The position numbers and the translations under genes are program-made. This document shows, in pieces, positions 10,584 through 22,767 of a stretch of 64,000 nucleotides of DNA (position 1 is its first letter; every line of letters begins with the position of its first letter). This DNA is from Glandiceps talaboti. Its lineage: Eukaryota > Hemichordata > Enteropneusta > Spengelidae. The notes under the pieces were generated by a model. It searched no databases and was not told the DNA's origin. It saw nothing but the letters and a program-made list of their open reading frames with translations. The stretch is from contig NC_135553.1 of the NCBI RefSeq assembly GCF_964340395.1, positions 22,954,449 to 23,018,448 on the forward strand, given 5' to 3'.

Positions 10584-11732
10584 ATGTCGACAATCACTCC
10601 ATTCTCAAACAACAGTTTCCAGGACAACTCCACTCTGCAAATGGATATGAGGGACATTACTTCTGAGTCTACGTTTCAGACTGTGTTACAGTTTGTACTG
10701 ACCTGCATGGGACTATTCTCAAACGCAACTGTACTGGCTGTATCATTCAAACACCGAAATAAGGAGAACACAATAGAGTATTGTATAATTAACCTTACAT
10801 TTCTGGATATCATATTTGTACTGTGGGTCGGAATACCGAAATTGACTACATTTTGGCTCGGATATTGGAGTCTTGGCGATGCACTTTGTCGAATACATAA
10901 AATGGGCATTGTGATATTTCCATGTGCACTGTTGGTGTTCCATTACATTCTAATATACGAAAGATATAGACATTTTATCGAAAGACCTTTACACTTAAGG
11001 GTAATCAAGCAACTGACTGTGTTAATTTGGACACTTGTAACTGTGCTTCCACCGGCAATTTTCGATTTTATGGTGTCATTTGAGAAAACGTTTGTAATGG
11101 ACCGTAACTGTGATCGTGTTGTCAAGTTGAAAGATAGCGGTGTTCTTGTTCTATTTCAAACAGTATATACCATATGTACCATTGGGTTTGGTGCATCCAT
11201 GATGCATGTGATATATAAAATACTGAATCTTATAAAGAGGAAGAAGAGACAAATTGACTGCATTGCTCCAAATACAGTCTTCTCCATCATCGGCAGCCAT
11301 TGTTCAAGGTCACGTTACCGCAGGAACGCCAAAGCAACAATCAGAATTGCTAAGATCTCTATCATCTTGACAACGTATTTCCTAGTGACCTACACGGTGC
11401 ATTTTGTATTATACACATTATATACGCACACAGATCGTGATGTGTTTTCATATATTACAAAAGTAGCATATTTCATGTTCTATCTTAATGCACTAATTGA
11501 TCCCGTGATTTATGCTATCATTAGTCCAACTTTTCGACAAAGATGTAAAGATATGTTTACATGTTGCAAACAGGAGAATCGTGAAATTGTCTACATGGGC
11601 GACATAACTCTGAGTATTGACCATTGCCAAGGGTCATCTGGAGTCAGACCTTGTGATCAGTCTGACAACAGACGTGATCATATAATATCTGACATTCCAC
11701 CATTTCCCGTACTGCATAACAATTGGGTGTAG
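10584..11732 (+). CDS. Class A (rhodopsin-family) G protein-coupled receptor, single exon
   Basis: 382 residues, intact, one exon. Seven hydrophobic segments at roughly residues 32-56, 66-88, 98-125, 140-163, 187-213, 251-276 and 289-314. Class A landmarks visible: N47 in GLFSNATV (TM1), D75 in FLDIIF (TM2), C102 at the top of TM3 and C176 in the second extracellular loop (the usual disulphide), YERYR at 125-129 in place of DRY, W149 in TM4, NALIDPVIY at 302-310 as the NPxxY motif (DPxxY form). TM6 lacks the usual CWxP. Two N-glycosylation sequons (N9, N15) lie in the extracellular N-terminus and C321/C327/C328 are possible palmitoylation sites after TM7. It should sit in the plasma membrane and couple to G proteins; the ligand cannot be told, though the overall look is peptide-receptor or orphan. 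The first ATG of the frame is used. A broken tandem copy lies just upstream. Confidence 0.9.
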   Translation: MSTITPFSNNSFQDNSTLQMDMRDITSESTFQTVLQFVLTCMGLFSNATVLAVSFKHRNKENTIEYCIINLTFLDIIFVLWVGIPKLTTFWLGYWSLGDALCRIHKMGIVIFPCALLVFHYILIYERYRHFIERPLHLRVIKQLTVLIWTLVTVLPPAIFDFMVSFEKTFVMDRNCDRVVKLKDSGVLVLFQTVYTICTIGFGASMMHVIYKILNLIKRKKRQIDCIAPNTVFSIIGSHCSRSRYRRNAKATIRIAKISIILTTYFLVTYTVHFVLYTLYTHTDRDVFSYITKVAYFMFYLNALIDPVIYAIISPTFRQRCKDMFTCCKQENREIVYMGDITLSIDHCQGSSGVRPCDQSDNRRDHIISDIPPFPVLHNNWV

Positions 11733-11949
11733 TACTAGTATTGATAATGACGAAGGTGGATATTGGTATCCGAAATAGCCATAAGTGATATTTTGCTCTT
11801 TTCTCTCTATTTTACTTTCAGTACGTAATGAAAGATAGTGTCCTAATTTTATATCTGTCTCCATATCTCTCTCAGTATACATATGATATATGCATCTCAA
11901 ACACTACTGTATCATTTTCTGATGACACTTGAAACATTGTTTGGTCTTT
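11733..11949. other. Receptor 3' flank
   Basis: Non-coding sequence also present after the C-terminal remnant of the duplicate (9600-9790), so it belongs to the duplicated receptor unit. No clear AATAAA signal is seen directly after the stop. Confidence 0.5.
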
Positions 11950-12127
11950 CGAAGGGAGAACATTAGAATAGGTTCGATCTGTCCATCAGTCTGTAATTTT
12001 ATATGCCATTTCTCAAACGTGCAATGTTCAATTTCAATCAAACCTGGCACAAACGTGACACATTTTATGGGGTATATGCACGCCACTTTGTTTTACAGCA
12101 TATAAACATTTGGTCGAATGCTGTCTA
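11950..12127 (+). repeat. Family A repeat, left half of a split copy
   Basis: Runs collinear with 9800-9966 up to GGTCGAATGCTGTCTA, then stops abruptly at the terminal inverted repeat of the 19.5 kb element. The missing continuation, TATTTGTAGT onward, appears at 31651. The final TA (12126-12127) is the left target duplication. Confidence 0.85.
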
Positions 12128-12154
12128 CACTACCAGACAAATGTAACTTGACCA
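12128..12154 (+). repeat. Left terminal inverted repeat of the 19.5 kb element
   Basis: 27 bp, 25 of which match the reverse complement of 31622-31648. Preceded by TA. The following 150 bp contain CGCGGG, AACGCGGGG and GCGTGACACGCAAATGCGTG words like those next to the right terminus. Confidence 0.85.
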
Positions 12155-15054
12155 ACACTCGCGGGACAAATGCATTCGAAACGCGGGGAAATTTGCGTGA
12201 CACGCAAATGCGTGTTGGGAGTCACGTGGAGTACTCGCGTTATATCCCTCGTGTTTCATTTCAACCCGTGTGTTGCGTGTCACACTGTACATGCATGTCT
12301 TTTTAAGTGTTTCAAGATTTCACATCATGGTAGTGTAGAATGATATTCATGAACCAAGGATGCATTCTGCACACCCAAAAAATGAAACATTTACTGTTTA
12401 CGTTGTTTTCTGTTACTAGACTCAAACGTGTGACTATTACACTTCACGTAAGCATGCGGTTTGTTGTGTTGTGACCATGTCGTGACTAACTGTATTCGAC
12501 TACATCGTTTGGCGTCTTTCACAATTGCGATTGTACATGTATGTAATAAAACGTGCCTGCACACTTGACGACTCAAAACATGAGATGAACGATATCTTCC
12601 GGTCGATGAAAGACGGGCGCGTTCACTTCGTCTTTATTATGCATATTGAAAATGTCTTAATGTGTTGCTTATGTGACTACTTTCCGGTTTTGGTACAATC
12701 CGTAATTTTAACAGTTAAAACATATACTAGTATTAATAACTTCAGCCTCAGACAACTATAGTGGTTTGAGTTTCAGCTAAACAACAGCAAGGCTTTCATA
12801 TTGCCGTAATAGCCGGCAATTTACATGTTTGTGTATTTATCATTTGGAAGTAGCTTACAGCATGAAGGTAGACAAAGGTTGTGATTTTACTAGTCTAGTA
12901 ACTAGTAGGGAAACAATGAGATTACTTAGCTACACAGTGCACAAGTCGTACAGATACCCGTAAAACACGTTTCTAACTTGAATGGGAACAAGACGAAACA
13001 TACACTGTACTTCAACATTATTCAGAGTCGTCGCCATGTGGAGGTCACGAGTGTTATGGTCAATACAAATATGTACAGTGTATGAGTAAATGACCGTGCG
13101 AGTAGAATACATTTGCATTAACACTCAAGGCTAGCGACTTTTTCTACTCCGCTGCAGGTGATAACACAATTTCATATTTACCCACTTCTTATGAATGGCT
13201 TCCAATGAAATTTAGTTTGTGTCTTATAAATCTTTGAGCATAGACGTCGTTTCTCTCCAACCTTACGCTATGCTTTGAGTTTGTAACATGTTGGAAACGA
13301 CGACGTCATCAGTGGACATTTCTGCGCGCAATGTACATAGGCTTATAAGTATTGTTAAAGTCAACGACACCCGGGACTTGTATTCTCACAAGTAGTTTTT
13401 GAACTTTTTACTGAAGTTCAAACGATTAAAAGAAGTGTTTTAGTGGTCTGAGACTTAAGTCGTGGTTTTGTCCTTGGAGTTTAATGAACACACACTAGAT
13501 TTGTTTAGTTTCCTACCCTATTAAATTGTCTTACACATTACATCGAATGTTATCCTGGATGTGTTTAAACACCGTAGTTTATTTATTTTAGGAATAACGA
13601 CATCTAATCTATGCTTGTGTCAACAGTTCTTGAAATGTGCACGTATGTCATTTTAGCGAGTGTTATGTTTCTTGAAAATCGTTTTTGAAACAGAAAGCAT
13701 TTTTATATCGTTGCTACATGAAACGATCAATAACTAAATTTGTTGTAGTGAAAAAAAAAGTATAGTAGCCCTAATCACGTTTATTTACGCTGTGTGCAAT
13801 CATTACAGATTCAATGAACAAGTACGTCTTTTACAGTAGATTTTTACATGTTATATTTTCCGTACCGTCTCGGGCGAAAATCAGTAGTGCGTTCATCATG
13901 CATCATGTTGCTGTCTTTGAAACGACGGCATGGTCGTGAACTATTGTCGTTGGCTTGTTTTTGACTTAAGCCTAGTCTTTGATTTTCAAGTCCATTGATC
14001 GTTTCTTACATATGATTCGTCATCACGGACCAGGACATATTATGTAATATGTTTGACTGCTGCTATTGTGTTCCTATTTTATATTTTCTGACTGGAGAGC
14101 TATCACAGTAAATCATTCATGTTTTGCCCATGTGCATGTGTGTAGCATGTTATTGTTCACATCTGCATTTACCTGTAAAATACATTGTGATTGATCGACT
14201 TCGACTTGCGCAACATGTCTGCTAGCTAGGTATGAGAACGCTCTTCAAAGTTCAAAGTTCGAATTGCGTGAAATATAATTAGCGACACATAACTTCGACC
14301 ATGGGTGGATTGGTGGAGATTCTGTCAAAATACCAACTAACGTGTAACCAACGAAATCTCATGACAGTAATTTTCATTTTCAATACTTTCTTAGATTTGC
14401 TAATTACGTGTATTTGCAATAGGAGAATTCTGCCGTTGCAAGGTTGACGCAATCTTTCGCTTACCGAGATTAGTAGTTAAATCACTTGTACACTAACATG
14501 AAGTGGTTTCGCAACATTTTGTATAAAACACTTCCGAGTACAAATATGTAAATCTTACTAATTTCTTTTCCTGTTACAATGATGTGATTTTGTGTAGAAT
14601 GTGTCAATTGTTTTAATGTCAGGGCCCGTAATTTTCACATGAAGTTCTCTTGTCCGTCGGGAGAACGGATTTATGTTTTCACTTGTTCAGACACAAAGTT
14701 TACTTGGCAAAAGGCGTCGTGCGACGGCCTACCTGACTTATAGTATATTGAATACTGTAATATTTCATTATGATAAAATAATTGTAAATGGTATGGCATG
14801 AAACAATATACTTTGAGTATTTTTGTTGATGTTAGTTTTCGAAATTCAAATTTCAATTTCGACGGATCAGGAGAGGGTATTGTCATCACCTTGACGCATG
14901 TTGAAATAACAGCAGATAGGAAATTTAACTGTTTAGTCCTTGAATTTAAAAAATCTCCAGGGGAGGGAGGGAACTCCCTGCCGTACCCACCACCCACTTG
15001 GCTCCTTCAAACTTCAAATCAACTTTTACCGTTTACCTTTCAATTTTACCAGCA
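12155..15054. other. Left unique part of the 19.5 kb element, no gene
   Basis: 2.9 kb. Short open frames only (for example 14671-15058), none with a recognisable motif. A small hairpin at 13240-13313 pairs GACGTCGTTTCTC..CCAAC with GTTGGAAACGACGACGTC. A GGTAGTGTAG word at 12331 mirrors the terminus over ten bases, so a short MITE at 12128-12340 is a minor alternative. Confidence 0.5.
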
Positions 15055-15428
15055 ATAAGTGCTTGTAGTCTAGCTATCGTTACAACAACTTCCTCACGTC
15101 ACTTATACATGTACGCCACAATACAACATGTACATGTGATCATGACACGCGTGTACCATGTCTTCACTTTAATAGTGAGGTCATGCAAGGAGGACTTTAA
15201 TAGCTATCCATGTAATACGTCGATGTCAAGTCATACCAAATATGATCCAGTATTTATGTCAGAAGTGGAACTAGTTTAATTGTATCTGCTGTCCAGTAGT
15301 GGAATGTGATGAGCTAAAATAATACATTATAAATGAACTGCTATCACACTATCATAGGTTTTGACAACGCTTCACACATGCATAAAAAGTGTGTTGTTTT
15401 CAGTGTCACTCAACGGTCACCCAACTCT

Positions 15429-17970
15429 CGTGGCCCGGGATTATTTTCGTGGCTATCCTGAAAGGGTCTATAACACATTTTCAGACGATAAAATCTTTGA
15501 AATAACAACCATTTAAATAACGTGTGCGTCTTTTGATTTACAAAATGTATATAATATGCTACAAATACACGAATCCTGTAGTTTATTGAGTGTCCGTATC
15601 GTTCAGTAAACCCTCGTGGGGTGGGATAATTTATGTTGACTTTACCTCATAAGTGACAAATTTGATAGAGAAATTAAACCTAAGCCTGAATATTCGTCGA
15701 TGGAAAATAAATATTCTTAGTTACTTTTACATACGGGAGTATTCTGAATGTGTGTCTATAGACTAGGGTTCGCACGGTCCTGGAAAACCCTAGAATTTCA
15801 AACCCTCCCTAGAAACCCTGGAAAATGCACCCTAACCCTAAAAATGATCGCGATCGATTGATTGGCGATCGACATTTCAGTACGTGCTCGAGCACATATT
15901 CACATGATTCACTACACTCGTTGAATAACCTTTTTACCCTTTATACTGTACCATACGAACTTTTGGTTTTGCCCTGTTCGGAGTCCATCAACGTCATATC
16001 AACGTTCTCTTGATTACATGACCTGACTATTAATTTTCAAAATTATTACATCAAGTTTCCACTTTAAACACGCCCATCTGAAGCCCTGATCGACGTGTAA
16101 ACTTAACAACTGTAAATTAAAAGGGAAATGCCTGACATATTCGATGATATCGTCTAAAAATCTAACATTTTGGATAACTATCCCTTTCCCAATGTTCGGT
16201 AATATCGGATAAAAGACTTCGTCTTGAAAGTCTAAGTTATTCAATGTGTTAGATATCTATCGGATAGCATCGATAACATCGATAACATTTGATAAATATG
16301 CTTCATTGGGAAGGAATCTCTGTCGTCTGGATAGGTATTCAAAATGCTTGTTTTTTAGACAATATTATCGGATAAAAACGCTTCATCGGGAAGAGAATTC
16401 CGTCGTCAAGTTTGTCTAAGTTTTTCAAAATGTTATATGTTTAACGATGCTATCGGATAACACCCGACACTACCGTACAGGCGTAGGCACACGTCCACAC
16501 AAATGGCTGTCTGATATAGTTATTTTTCGTTGAAATAGAATTGACGAAATGCAATAACAACGTAGTACATTTTTGTAATTACATTTCTTCTTGTAGACGT
16601 AGGTATTGTTTTCAAGTTGCACTATCACCGTTTTGATTTCTGAAGGCCAGAGTTAATATGTAGTTTATTGAATGTCATGGTGTAACTCTGTCGTTCACGC
16701 AACCCTCGTGTTGCGGGACCATATTTCCATTTTGTACTTGTTAAGGATGCATAATTTTTTTCTTGCATTCATTTAATATGACAGCTTTTATCACCACAAT
16801 AGTTAAAGGGAACACACTGAGTGCGTACGTATATATATCAAAGATAACTGTTTTTGCTGCATTCTTGGTATTCACAGTATTCGGCCACTTTTTCATCTCC
16901 TCGTATCACAGGTTCATTTTTGTGACTATCGAAAAAGAGACAAGTTATGCTTTCAAAAATAAACGTTTTAAGAATCTGTGCATCTTTTTATCTCGCAAAT
17001 ATAATAAATAATGTAAGTTTTCTCAATACCTCACCGGCACAGACAGCATGTACATGTACATGCACATTGTACATGTACTGTGGTGCGTCAACTCGCGTGA
17101 CTTGGGCCGTGTTTCGTGGCTAACCTTAAATGTCAAATCTTATATGAGATATGATAAAACTGCTTAGTTGAAAAGGGATCTCCGTCATCTAGATAGTCTA
17201 AGTTACGAAACTGTTAGATTTTTGGACGATGTTATCGGATAAAAACGCTTGGACGGGAAGGGACCTCCGTCATCAACTTTGTTTAGTACGTTATTCAACA
17301 TGTTAGATTAATTTATTTGGTCGGCGTGTAGTCATCCAGGATGCTTGCACGAAATACATTTACTACATTATTTGATACATTCACTACTTATTATTACGAA
17401 TGTACATTGCATGTTTGATTTCATTATTTCAGCACAAGAAAAAAAAACGTACCATAAATCTTAATCACTAATTCATCTGCTTTTACATGTAATACATCTA
17501 ACATGACGCTGTCGTACATGGCACACATCTACATGTACACACATTTTAATTGACTGAAATGGTTGTCCGATACAATTATTTTTTCGTTGAAATAAAATGG
17601 GCAAAATGCAATACAAAGTAATTTATTTTTATCTTATAAACGTAGGTATTCTTTTCAAGTCGCACTATCACATGCCAGTTTACATGAGAGTTATGTAGTG
17701 TACATGATTGTACATGTGTATAAGATGTCACGATGTAACTCTGTCGTTCACGCAACACGTCACGCAACCCTCGTGTTGCGGGACCATATTTCCAGTTTGT
17801 ACTTTGCATCTTTTCTAAGCTTTTGTCACCAAAGTCATTTTAAGGAGGAACACGCCGAGTTTGTACGTTTATCAAGTATAACAATTTTTACTTGAATATT
17901 TCGGTGTTTACATTCTATAACCACTTTTCCCTGCCTCGTGATGCAGGGTCATTTTCATAGCTATCGTAAA
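15429..17970 (+). repeat. Dispersed CTCGTG/CGGGAC box repeats, left arm
   Basis: A box of about 35-45 bp recurs in diverged form at about 15429-15464, 15608-15632, 16693-16729, 16898-16931, 17090-17125, 17745-17793 and 17935-17968. The shared core reads roughly CACGCAACCCTCGTGTTGCG, then GGACC..TTTTCGTGGCTATC. The mirror copies are in the right arm, one lies in the spacer (21563-21600) and two lie beyond the right arm (29487-29522, 29748-29793). Members outside the palindrome show that the box belongs to the whole element. Confidence 0.7.
16140..17300 (+). repeat. Degenerate ATCCGATAAC-type tandem boxes, left arm
   Basis: Units of about 75 bp built from GGGAAGGGACCTCCGTC, TTATCGGATAAAAACGCTTC and TAAGTTATTCAAAATGTTAG recur at about 16140-16245, 16260-16350, 16360-16460, 17140-17220 and 17225-17310. 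Mirror copies sit in the right arm at 26405-26540 and 27240-27545. Non-coding. Confidence 0.7.
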
Positions 17971-18229
17971 GGAGACGAAGTTGGGCTTTAAAAAATAAAC
18001 GTTTTAAGAATCTTTTTATCTCGCAAATATGAAATATAAGATTTCTCAACATACGGCATATACATGTACCGTGGTGTCTCTGTGCCTCTCAACTGTCATT
18101 GAACTCGAAAATCACGGAGTAACGTGTGGAATTGTGTCTTTCCCTAGGGTATGTAGCTATGTATTACCTGTGGGAGCTAAACTAGATAAACGCAGCTAAA
18201 CTGCATGACTTTAGCGGATATGTATGTTC

Positions 18230-18410
18230 TAAACTTATAAACTATCCACTAATTAGTCCCTAGCGAAAAAAGTTTTACAAGGATGTATCCGCTAATTATC
18301 GCATCTAAATATCGTTCTCAACTTTATAAACGTTATCCACTAATTATGGCATCTAAATATCTACCTACACTTTATACATTATATAAACTATCCGCTAATT
18401 AGACGGGCAC
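18230..18410 (+). repeat. Degenerate AAACTATCCGCTAATTA boxes, left arm
   Basis: Short units of the form TTTATAAACTATCCRCTAATTA plus GCATCTAAATATCG recur four or five times. The same family fills 21600-22100 in the spacer and, in mirror image, 25270-25480 in the right arm, linking spacer and arms as parts of one sequence family. Confidence 0.75.
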
Positions 18411-18572
18411 AATATCAATGTGACAATAGGGAGTATGATTTTTGAAGCATGTGCTAAAGTATATAATGAGACGTACATATGATGTGATGAGGAGCGAGAC
18501 GGTCATCAGTTGTTGAAAAATATTTGCAAATTTTGGCGAGGCAGTACTGTTGACTGGCTTTTAAATGAACAG

Positions 18573-18706
18573 CGTTTGAATTTAAGTACTTTACGTCTGA
18601 GAATTGTCTGGAGGAGAACTTTGGTTACGACACTAGAGGAATGAGAAGATATATAGCAGGAGTATGTGAAGAAGAAGTTGAAATAATTTTCAGCAGCGAG
18701 CCGAAG
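18573..18706 (+). CDS. Possible orphan exon in left arm (weak)
   Basis: Between an AACAG acceptor-like site and a CCGAAG|GTACGAA donor-like site lies an open phase of 44 codons, with blocks FEFKYFTSENCLEENFGYD, MRRYIAGVCEEEVEIIFSSE and PK. The acidic, varied composition looks more protein-like than the surroundings, and the frame is also intact in the other arm. I do not recognise the family. It could equally be chance; no neighbouring exon was found. Confidence 0.2.
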
Positions 18707-19009
18707 GTACGAAATCAATATTGTATACTTCTTTTTCTTCTTTTTTTAATTTCTTTTTGTACTGGGAATTCCTCCCACCGATTTTCTGTTATGCAGACAT
18801 GTACACACAATCACAAGTTCCATTCAGGTGTGGGACTACCTGACAGGGCCATGTTGCACGCTCTATATCACGTTACAGCTGTGGAACTGTCAAGGCTTTC
18901 CCAGTCAGTCCACAGGCTATCATTGAGTCACCCAGGCCCGGCAAACAGCACCTGTGGGCTCGTGTGAGTAATCGTCCCCGACTTTTCGAGTCATTATTCT
19001 AAGCCCCCC

Positions 19010-19203
19010 TCCCCCGATATTCGCATTGGTCTTGTGAGTGAGAGACGGCTGAGTGATACAGCCTACCCATCGAGTCTGTAGAACACTCGCCCTGGATTTG
19101 GGTCGGTCACAGAAAAATCCCTAGTTTCCAGTGGGATTCAAACCCATCAGTCGACCTCCCGACTGCTACTCCTGTGCACTAACTACCATGCTACACGGAG
19201 CTG
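19010..19203 (-). mobile_element. tRNA-derived SINE, left-arm copy
   Basis: Mirror copy of the SINE at 24487-24690. Read on the minus strand it shows the box A-like TAGCATGGTAGTTAGTGCAC and box B GGGTTTGAATCCC. Between them it differs from the other copy by a short CAGTCGACC/CATGACC change. Confidence 0.8.
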
Positions 19204-19244
19204 GTATATCGAATCAATATGTATGATTTTTTTAAAAAACATGT

Positions 19245-19248
<4 letters not shown>

Positions 19249-19288
<40 letters not shown>

Positions 19289-19474
19289 ACGTACGTACGT
19301 ACGTACGTACATACACACGTACGTACGTACGTACGTACGTACATACATACATACATACATACATACATACATACATACATACATACATGCATACATGCAC
19401 GCATGCATGAATGCATACATACATACATACATACATACATACATACATACATACATACATACATACATACATAC
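19249..19474. repeat. Compound (CA)n-(CGTA)n-(CATA)n microsatellite, left arm
   Basis: Forms the inner edge of the palindrome arm; it mirrors 24215-24400, including the imperfect CATGCACGCATGCATGAATG interruption. The long frames reading CMYVCMYV or HTYIHTYI are repeat translation. Confidence 0.95.
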
Positions 19475-21540
19475 AGTACAAGACTGCAACGAAAACTGTG
19501 AAACATTTATAGGACATTTCATATATAGAGACACACAATTAGGCCGACTTCTTTTTTGTCTCGTCAAATGCCTGCTCCCGCGCCGCAAACCCATTTTAGA
19601 TGTAGTAATCACGTTACTTCTGGGACGGAAAAAAATCGACAATTTATGCTGCAGCTTGGATCGAATTATGAAGATTTCTCGGGTTCGATTACATTCTGGT
19701 ATTTTGCTATCGACTTGTAGCGATTGTTGAGCTCCTAGTTTTATCGAGGTCCAAATCAGCAATAGAATTCGATGATCAACCCAATGCTCTCCAAAATCAT
19801 TAGTAGCATTTTCACTATAACTACTATTGTAAGACACGACGCCTATATAGCTATGCTACATAAGATTTATAAAAAAAACAATCCATCGAACATGATAAAG
19901 TCGTCATTGAATTTGCCACTGGCTGCTCAGTATTGTTTAGAATACTACATGTAAATATACTGAGACGAAACGCTCCTCTCTATATGACGTTGTATTCCCA
20001 AACGTTAGAACAATAGGCAGTGTAACATATAACTTGTAAGTTCATGGCTGCTCGGGTCGGTCACCAATCGCCTGTTTGACTTTTTTTTCTCACTTCTGCA
20101 ATTTTGAATAGTTACCTTTGAATTTACTGGTTAAGAGTCATGTAAAGAAAAAAATTCAAGATTGTGGTATAGGGTATATAGAATCACCTTTAAAAGAGGG
20201 GGAAACACACCCGTTGATGTGTCATATCTCACACAATATCTTGAGATTCAAGTGCCAGATTGTTTTTCGTTTGATTATATTTGCTGTGACGTAACCATAA
20301 TACTATGAGTTGTAAACAGAAACATTCTTGACGTTCGACTAGCATGCATAACATTTGAAAGGAGGACACACCGCTTCATGGATTCTACATTACACAAAAA
20401 TTATATATTGGCGTTTATATTATACTTTCCGCGATTTTCGAAGAAAAATAAATATCGTAGCCTTCCACAAAAACAAACACAAACGCTGCCGTTTCCCGCA
20501 ATTTTCTCCTACTCGGAAAGGTCACTGATTCCGTAAACAGGCTAGGCGAGCTAGACTTCACATGTGTGCATAAGATTATAAGATTTACTTATTGTATTAG
20601 TGGTCTGAGTTCAAACACCTTCCACCTTCCCCAGTGCTGTAACATCTTTTGCCCGTGGCATTCCTCGCTAATTCATCGTTACCAGAATTTGATTGTTTCT
20701 AAGGACGTATTATTAGGCATGCTTACGATAATTTCTTTACATGTCTACGCACAGGCTTCCAATCCCTGTTACTGTCTGTACCATATATATTTTATTTGAC
20801 CATTTTCGTCAGGGACGAAAATCTCTGGTTTGCGAAAGCTACTACCATCGAATACATCCAGTTGATAATATTTGTCTCTGTCACTATCTTTAAATCTCCT
20901 TCCATTGATCTGCTTCCATGCATTGAATCTAGCTCACTGTACGCCCACTACTCCATTCACCAATTGTGAGGTCATGTAATGTTATATAATGTTATGTAAT
21001 GTACATTAGTCATAAAACAAGGTTCACGTACCCAATATCTGAATACAATATTGAGGATAGCGCAACATGTTATCTGTAAAGAATAATATTTAACTCGAGA
21101 GTGTAATCACGGTGAGGGCAAATCGTATGCGGCGTCCACGATCGATATCAGACGATAAACGTAATATTTGATTGTAATACATTTGTAACATGTGATATAT
21201 ATGTAACAACGTCAAGTAAAATCACACGTTCGCAAACTATTACTGGTAACATATTTTTGGTTCATCTGAAGACATTTCATCACCCAGTATCTGGGCTATT
21301 ACAGATCCTGTACTTACATTCAACTAAAGTCATGATCGTACATAGCGGTAGAAACATACATATAAAGAGTACAGAGTAGAGACTGAACTTCTTGAGATAG
21401 TCACAGCTCAGACCACTAAGGTCACACCAAGACAAATCACTGGGCTATCAACAATTCCATTTATCCGCATTTCTCAAGTCAAGCACCAACAACATTTCAG
21501 TGAATTTGATATTTTATTATTGTAAATGTGGTAGGCAGTG
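19475..21540. other. Palindrome spacer, first part, no gene
   Basis: Low-complexity, AT-rich sequence. A tRNA-like B-box word GGTTCGATTAC at 19683 has no matching A box, so no tRNA is called. Open frames at 19395-19730 and 20566-20799 have no recognisable motif. Confidence 0.45.
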
Positions 21541-21562
21541 TTGTACTTACATTTGTTTCGGG

Positions 21563-22110
21563 TACTAGCCACGAAACACGGCCCAACTCACGCAGTAAGG
21601 TGTATTAGCTAGTTTTGAAAGTTTAGCTAGGACTTAGAAGTTTAGACAGCTAAGCTAGAAGTGTATAAATCTAAACTTTTTTAAGTTTAGAAAGTTTAGC
21701 TTGAAATTTAGTCATCTAAGTTAGAAGTGTCTAACCATTATGGTCTAACTCTAATTCTAAACTTTATAAACTATAGCTATCTAAAGTTTATCAACTTTAG
21801 CTCGATATTTAGATGGTCTAAATAGCGGATAAAGTTTAGACTTTATAAACTATCCACTATTTAGACCATCTAAATATCGTTATAAACTTTCTAAATTGTC
21901 CACTATTTAGACGATCTGAACTTAAATATCCCACAACGATATATCCGCTATTTAGACGATCTAAATATCGTTCTGAACTTTATAAATTATCCGCTAACTA
22001 GATGAACTGTCCCTACTGTAAAAAGTTTTACAAGGATATATCCGCCAATTATCCGATCTAAAAATCGTTGTAAACTTTAGAAAGTTTATAAACTATCCAC
22101 ACTTATGCCC
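21563..22110. repeat. Spacer copies of the element's internal boxes
   Basis: 21563-21600 carries the ACTAGCCACGAAACACGGCC box in the orientation of the right arm. 21600-22110 is a dense field of TTTAGACGATCTAAATATCG and TATAAACTATCCGCTA words in both orientations, many self-complementary. Confidence 0.75.
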
Positions 22111-22767
22111 TTTATCTGTCATAATGTTGACACATTGTTTGACATGTACGGGATTAGCACACACTTACATAACCTCTTCTCAATTATGGCATTTCTGTAC
22201 TCACATATGACCCCATAAAAATTGAACTTGTATTACGTCATTCTTCTAACATTAGATTTAAACTTGCCTAGCCACTTGAAGCACTAGTGCTCCCCGCATT
22301 CAGTGTTTACATGGTTTACATTATATATGTCTTAGAATTTTAGCAACCGAGGATGGTATCGACACTTGTCTTTGTTTTCCAATGGCAAGCACGTTATCTT
22401 TGTGTGCTTTATGCAATGAAAATAGTCGACAAGATATTCTAAATTTTGAAATAGAACTTCTGCTCCAACGTTACCCTTTCGCCTCAAATTGACTCGAACT
22501 CACAAGCGTGATCATAACCGGCATATCGAAATCGACTGAAATTCTCACTACAATTCTGAGTAGAAAAACAAACACCTGTGTGCTAATGTGACGGGTATTC
22601 ACATGTATATAATGGTGCATACATTACAATAATTACGCCACAAGGACGGACTTTGGACAACATTCTGGCTGTACAGTCGTAAAACCTGTCAACATTACAG
22701 TTTATCTTACAGCCAACAAATGTGTCCGAGTCATTTGCAGGCATTCGGTTGGCATACCACAGTGAGC

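Larger units (their letters stand above)
15055..19474 (+). repeat. Palindrome left arm (4.42 kb)
   Basis: Reverse complement of 24215-28631 almost base for base. Spot comparisons at a dozen places show single-base differences or indels of 1-3 bp per several hundred bases, plus one 50-60 bp indel near 19205-19215. Homology starts at ATAAGTGCTTGTAGTC and ends in the CATA microsatellite. It contains no clear gene; it holds several degenerate box repeats, a SINE and a possible exon described separately. Confidence 0.95.

Noticed and set aside
10676-11125. Minus-strand frames inside the GPCR gene
   Set aside because: Antisense shadows of the intact receptor.
12128-12340. A short MITE at the left end only, using the GGTAGTGTA word at 12331
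   Set aside because: Only about ten bases match and the flanking repeat does not resume at 12341; it resumes at 31649. Kept as a minor alternative.
19675-19695. tRNA B-box-like word GGTTCGATTAC
   Set aside because: No A box at the right distance and no acceptor stem pairing.
19183-19837. Long open frames reading CMYVCMYV or HTYIHTYI in both strands
   Set aside because: They are translations of CATA/CGTA/CA microsatellites in every phase; no independent coding signal.
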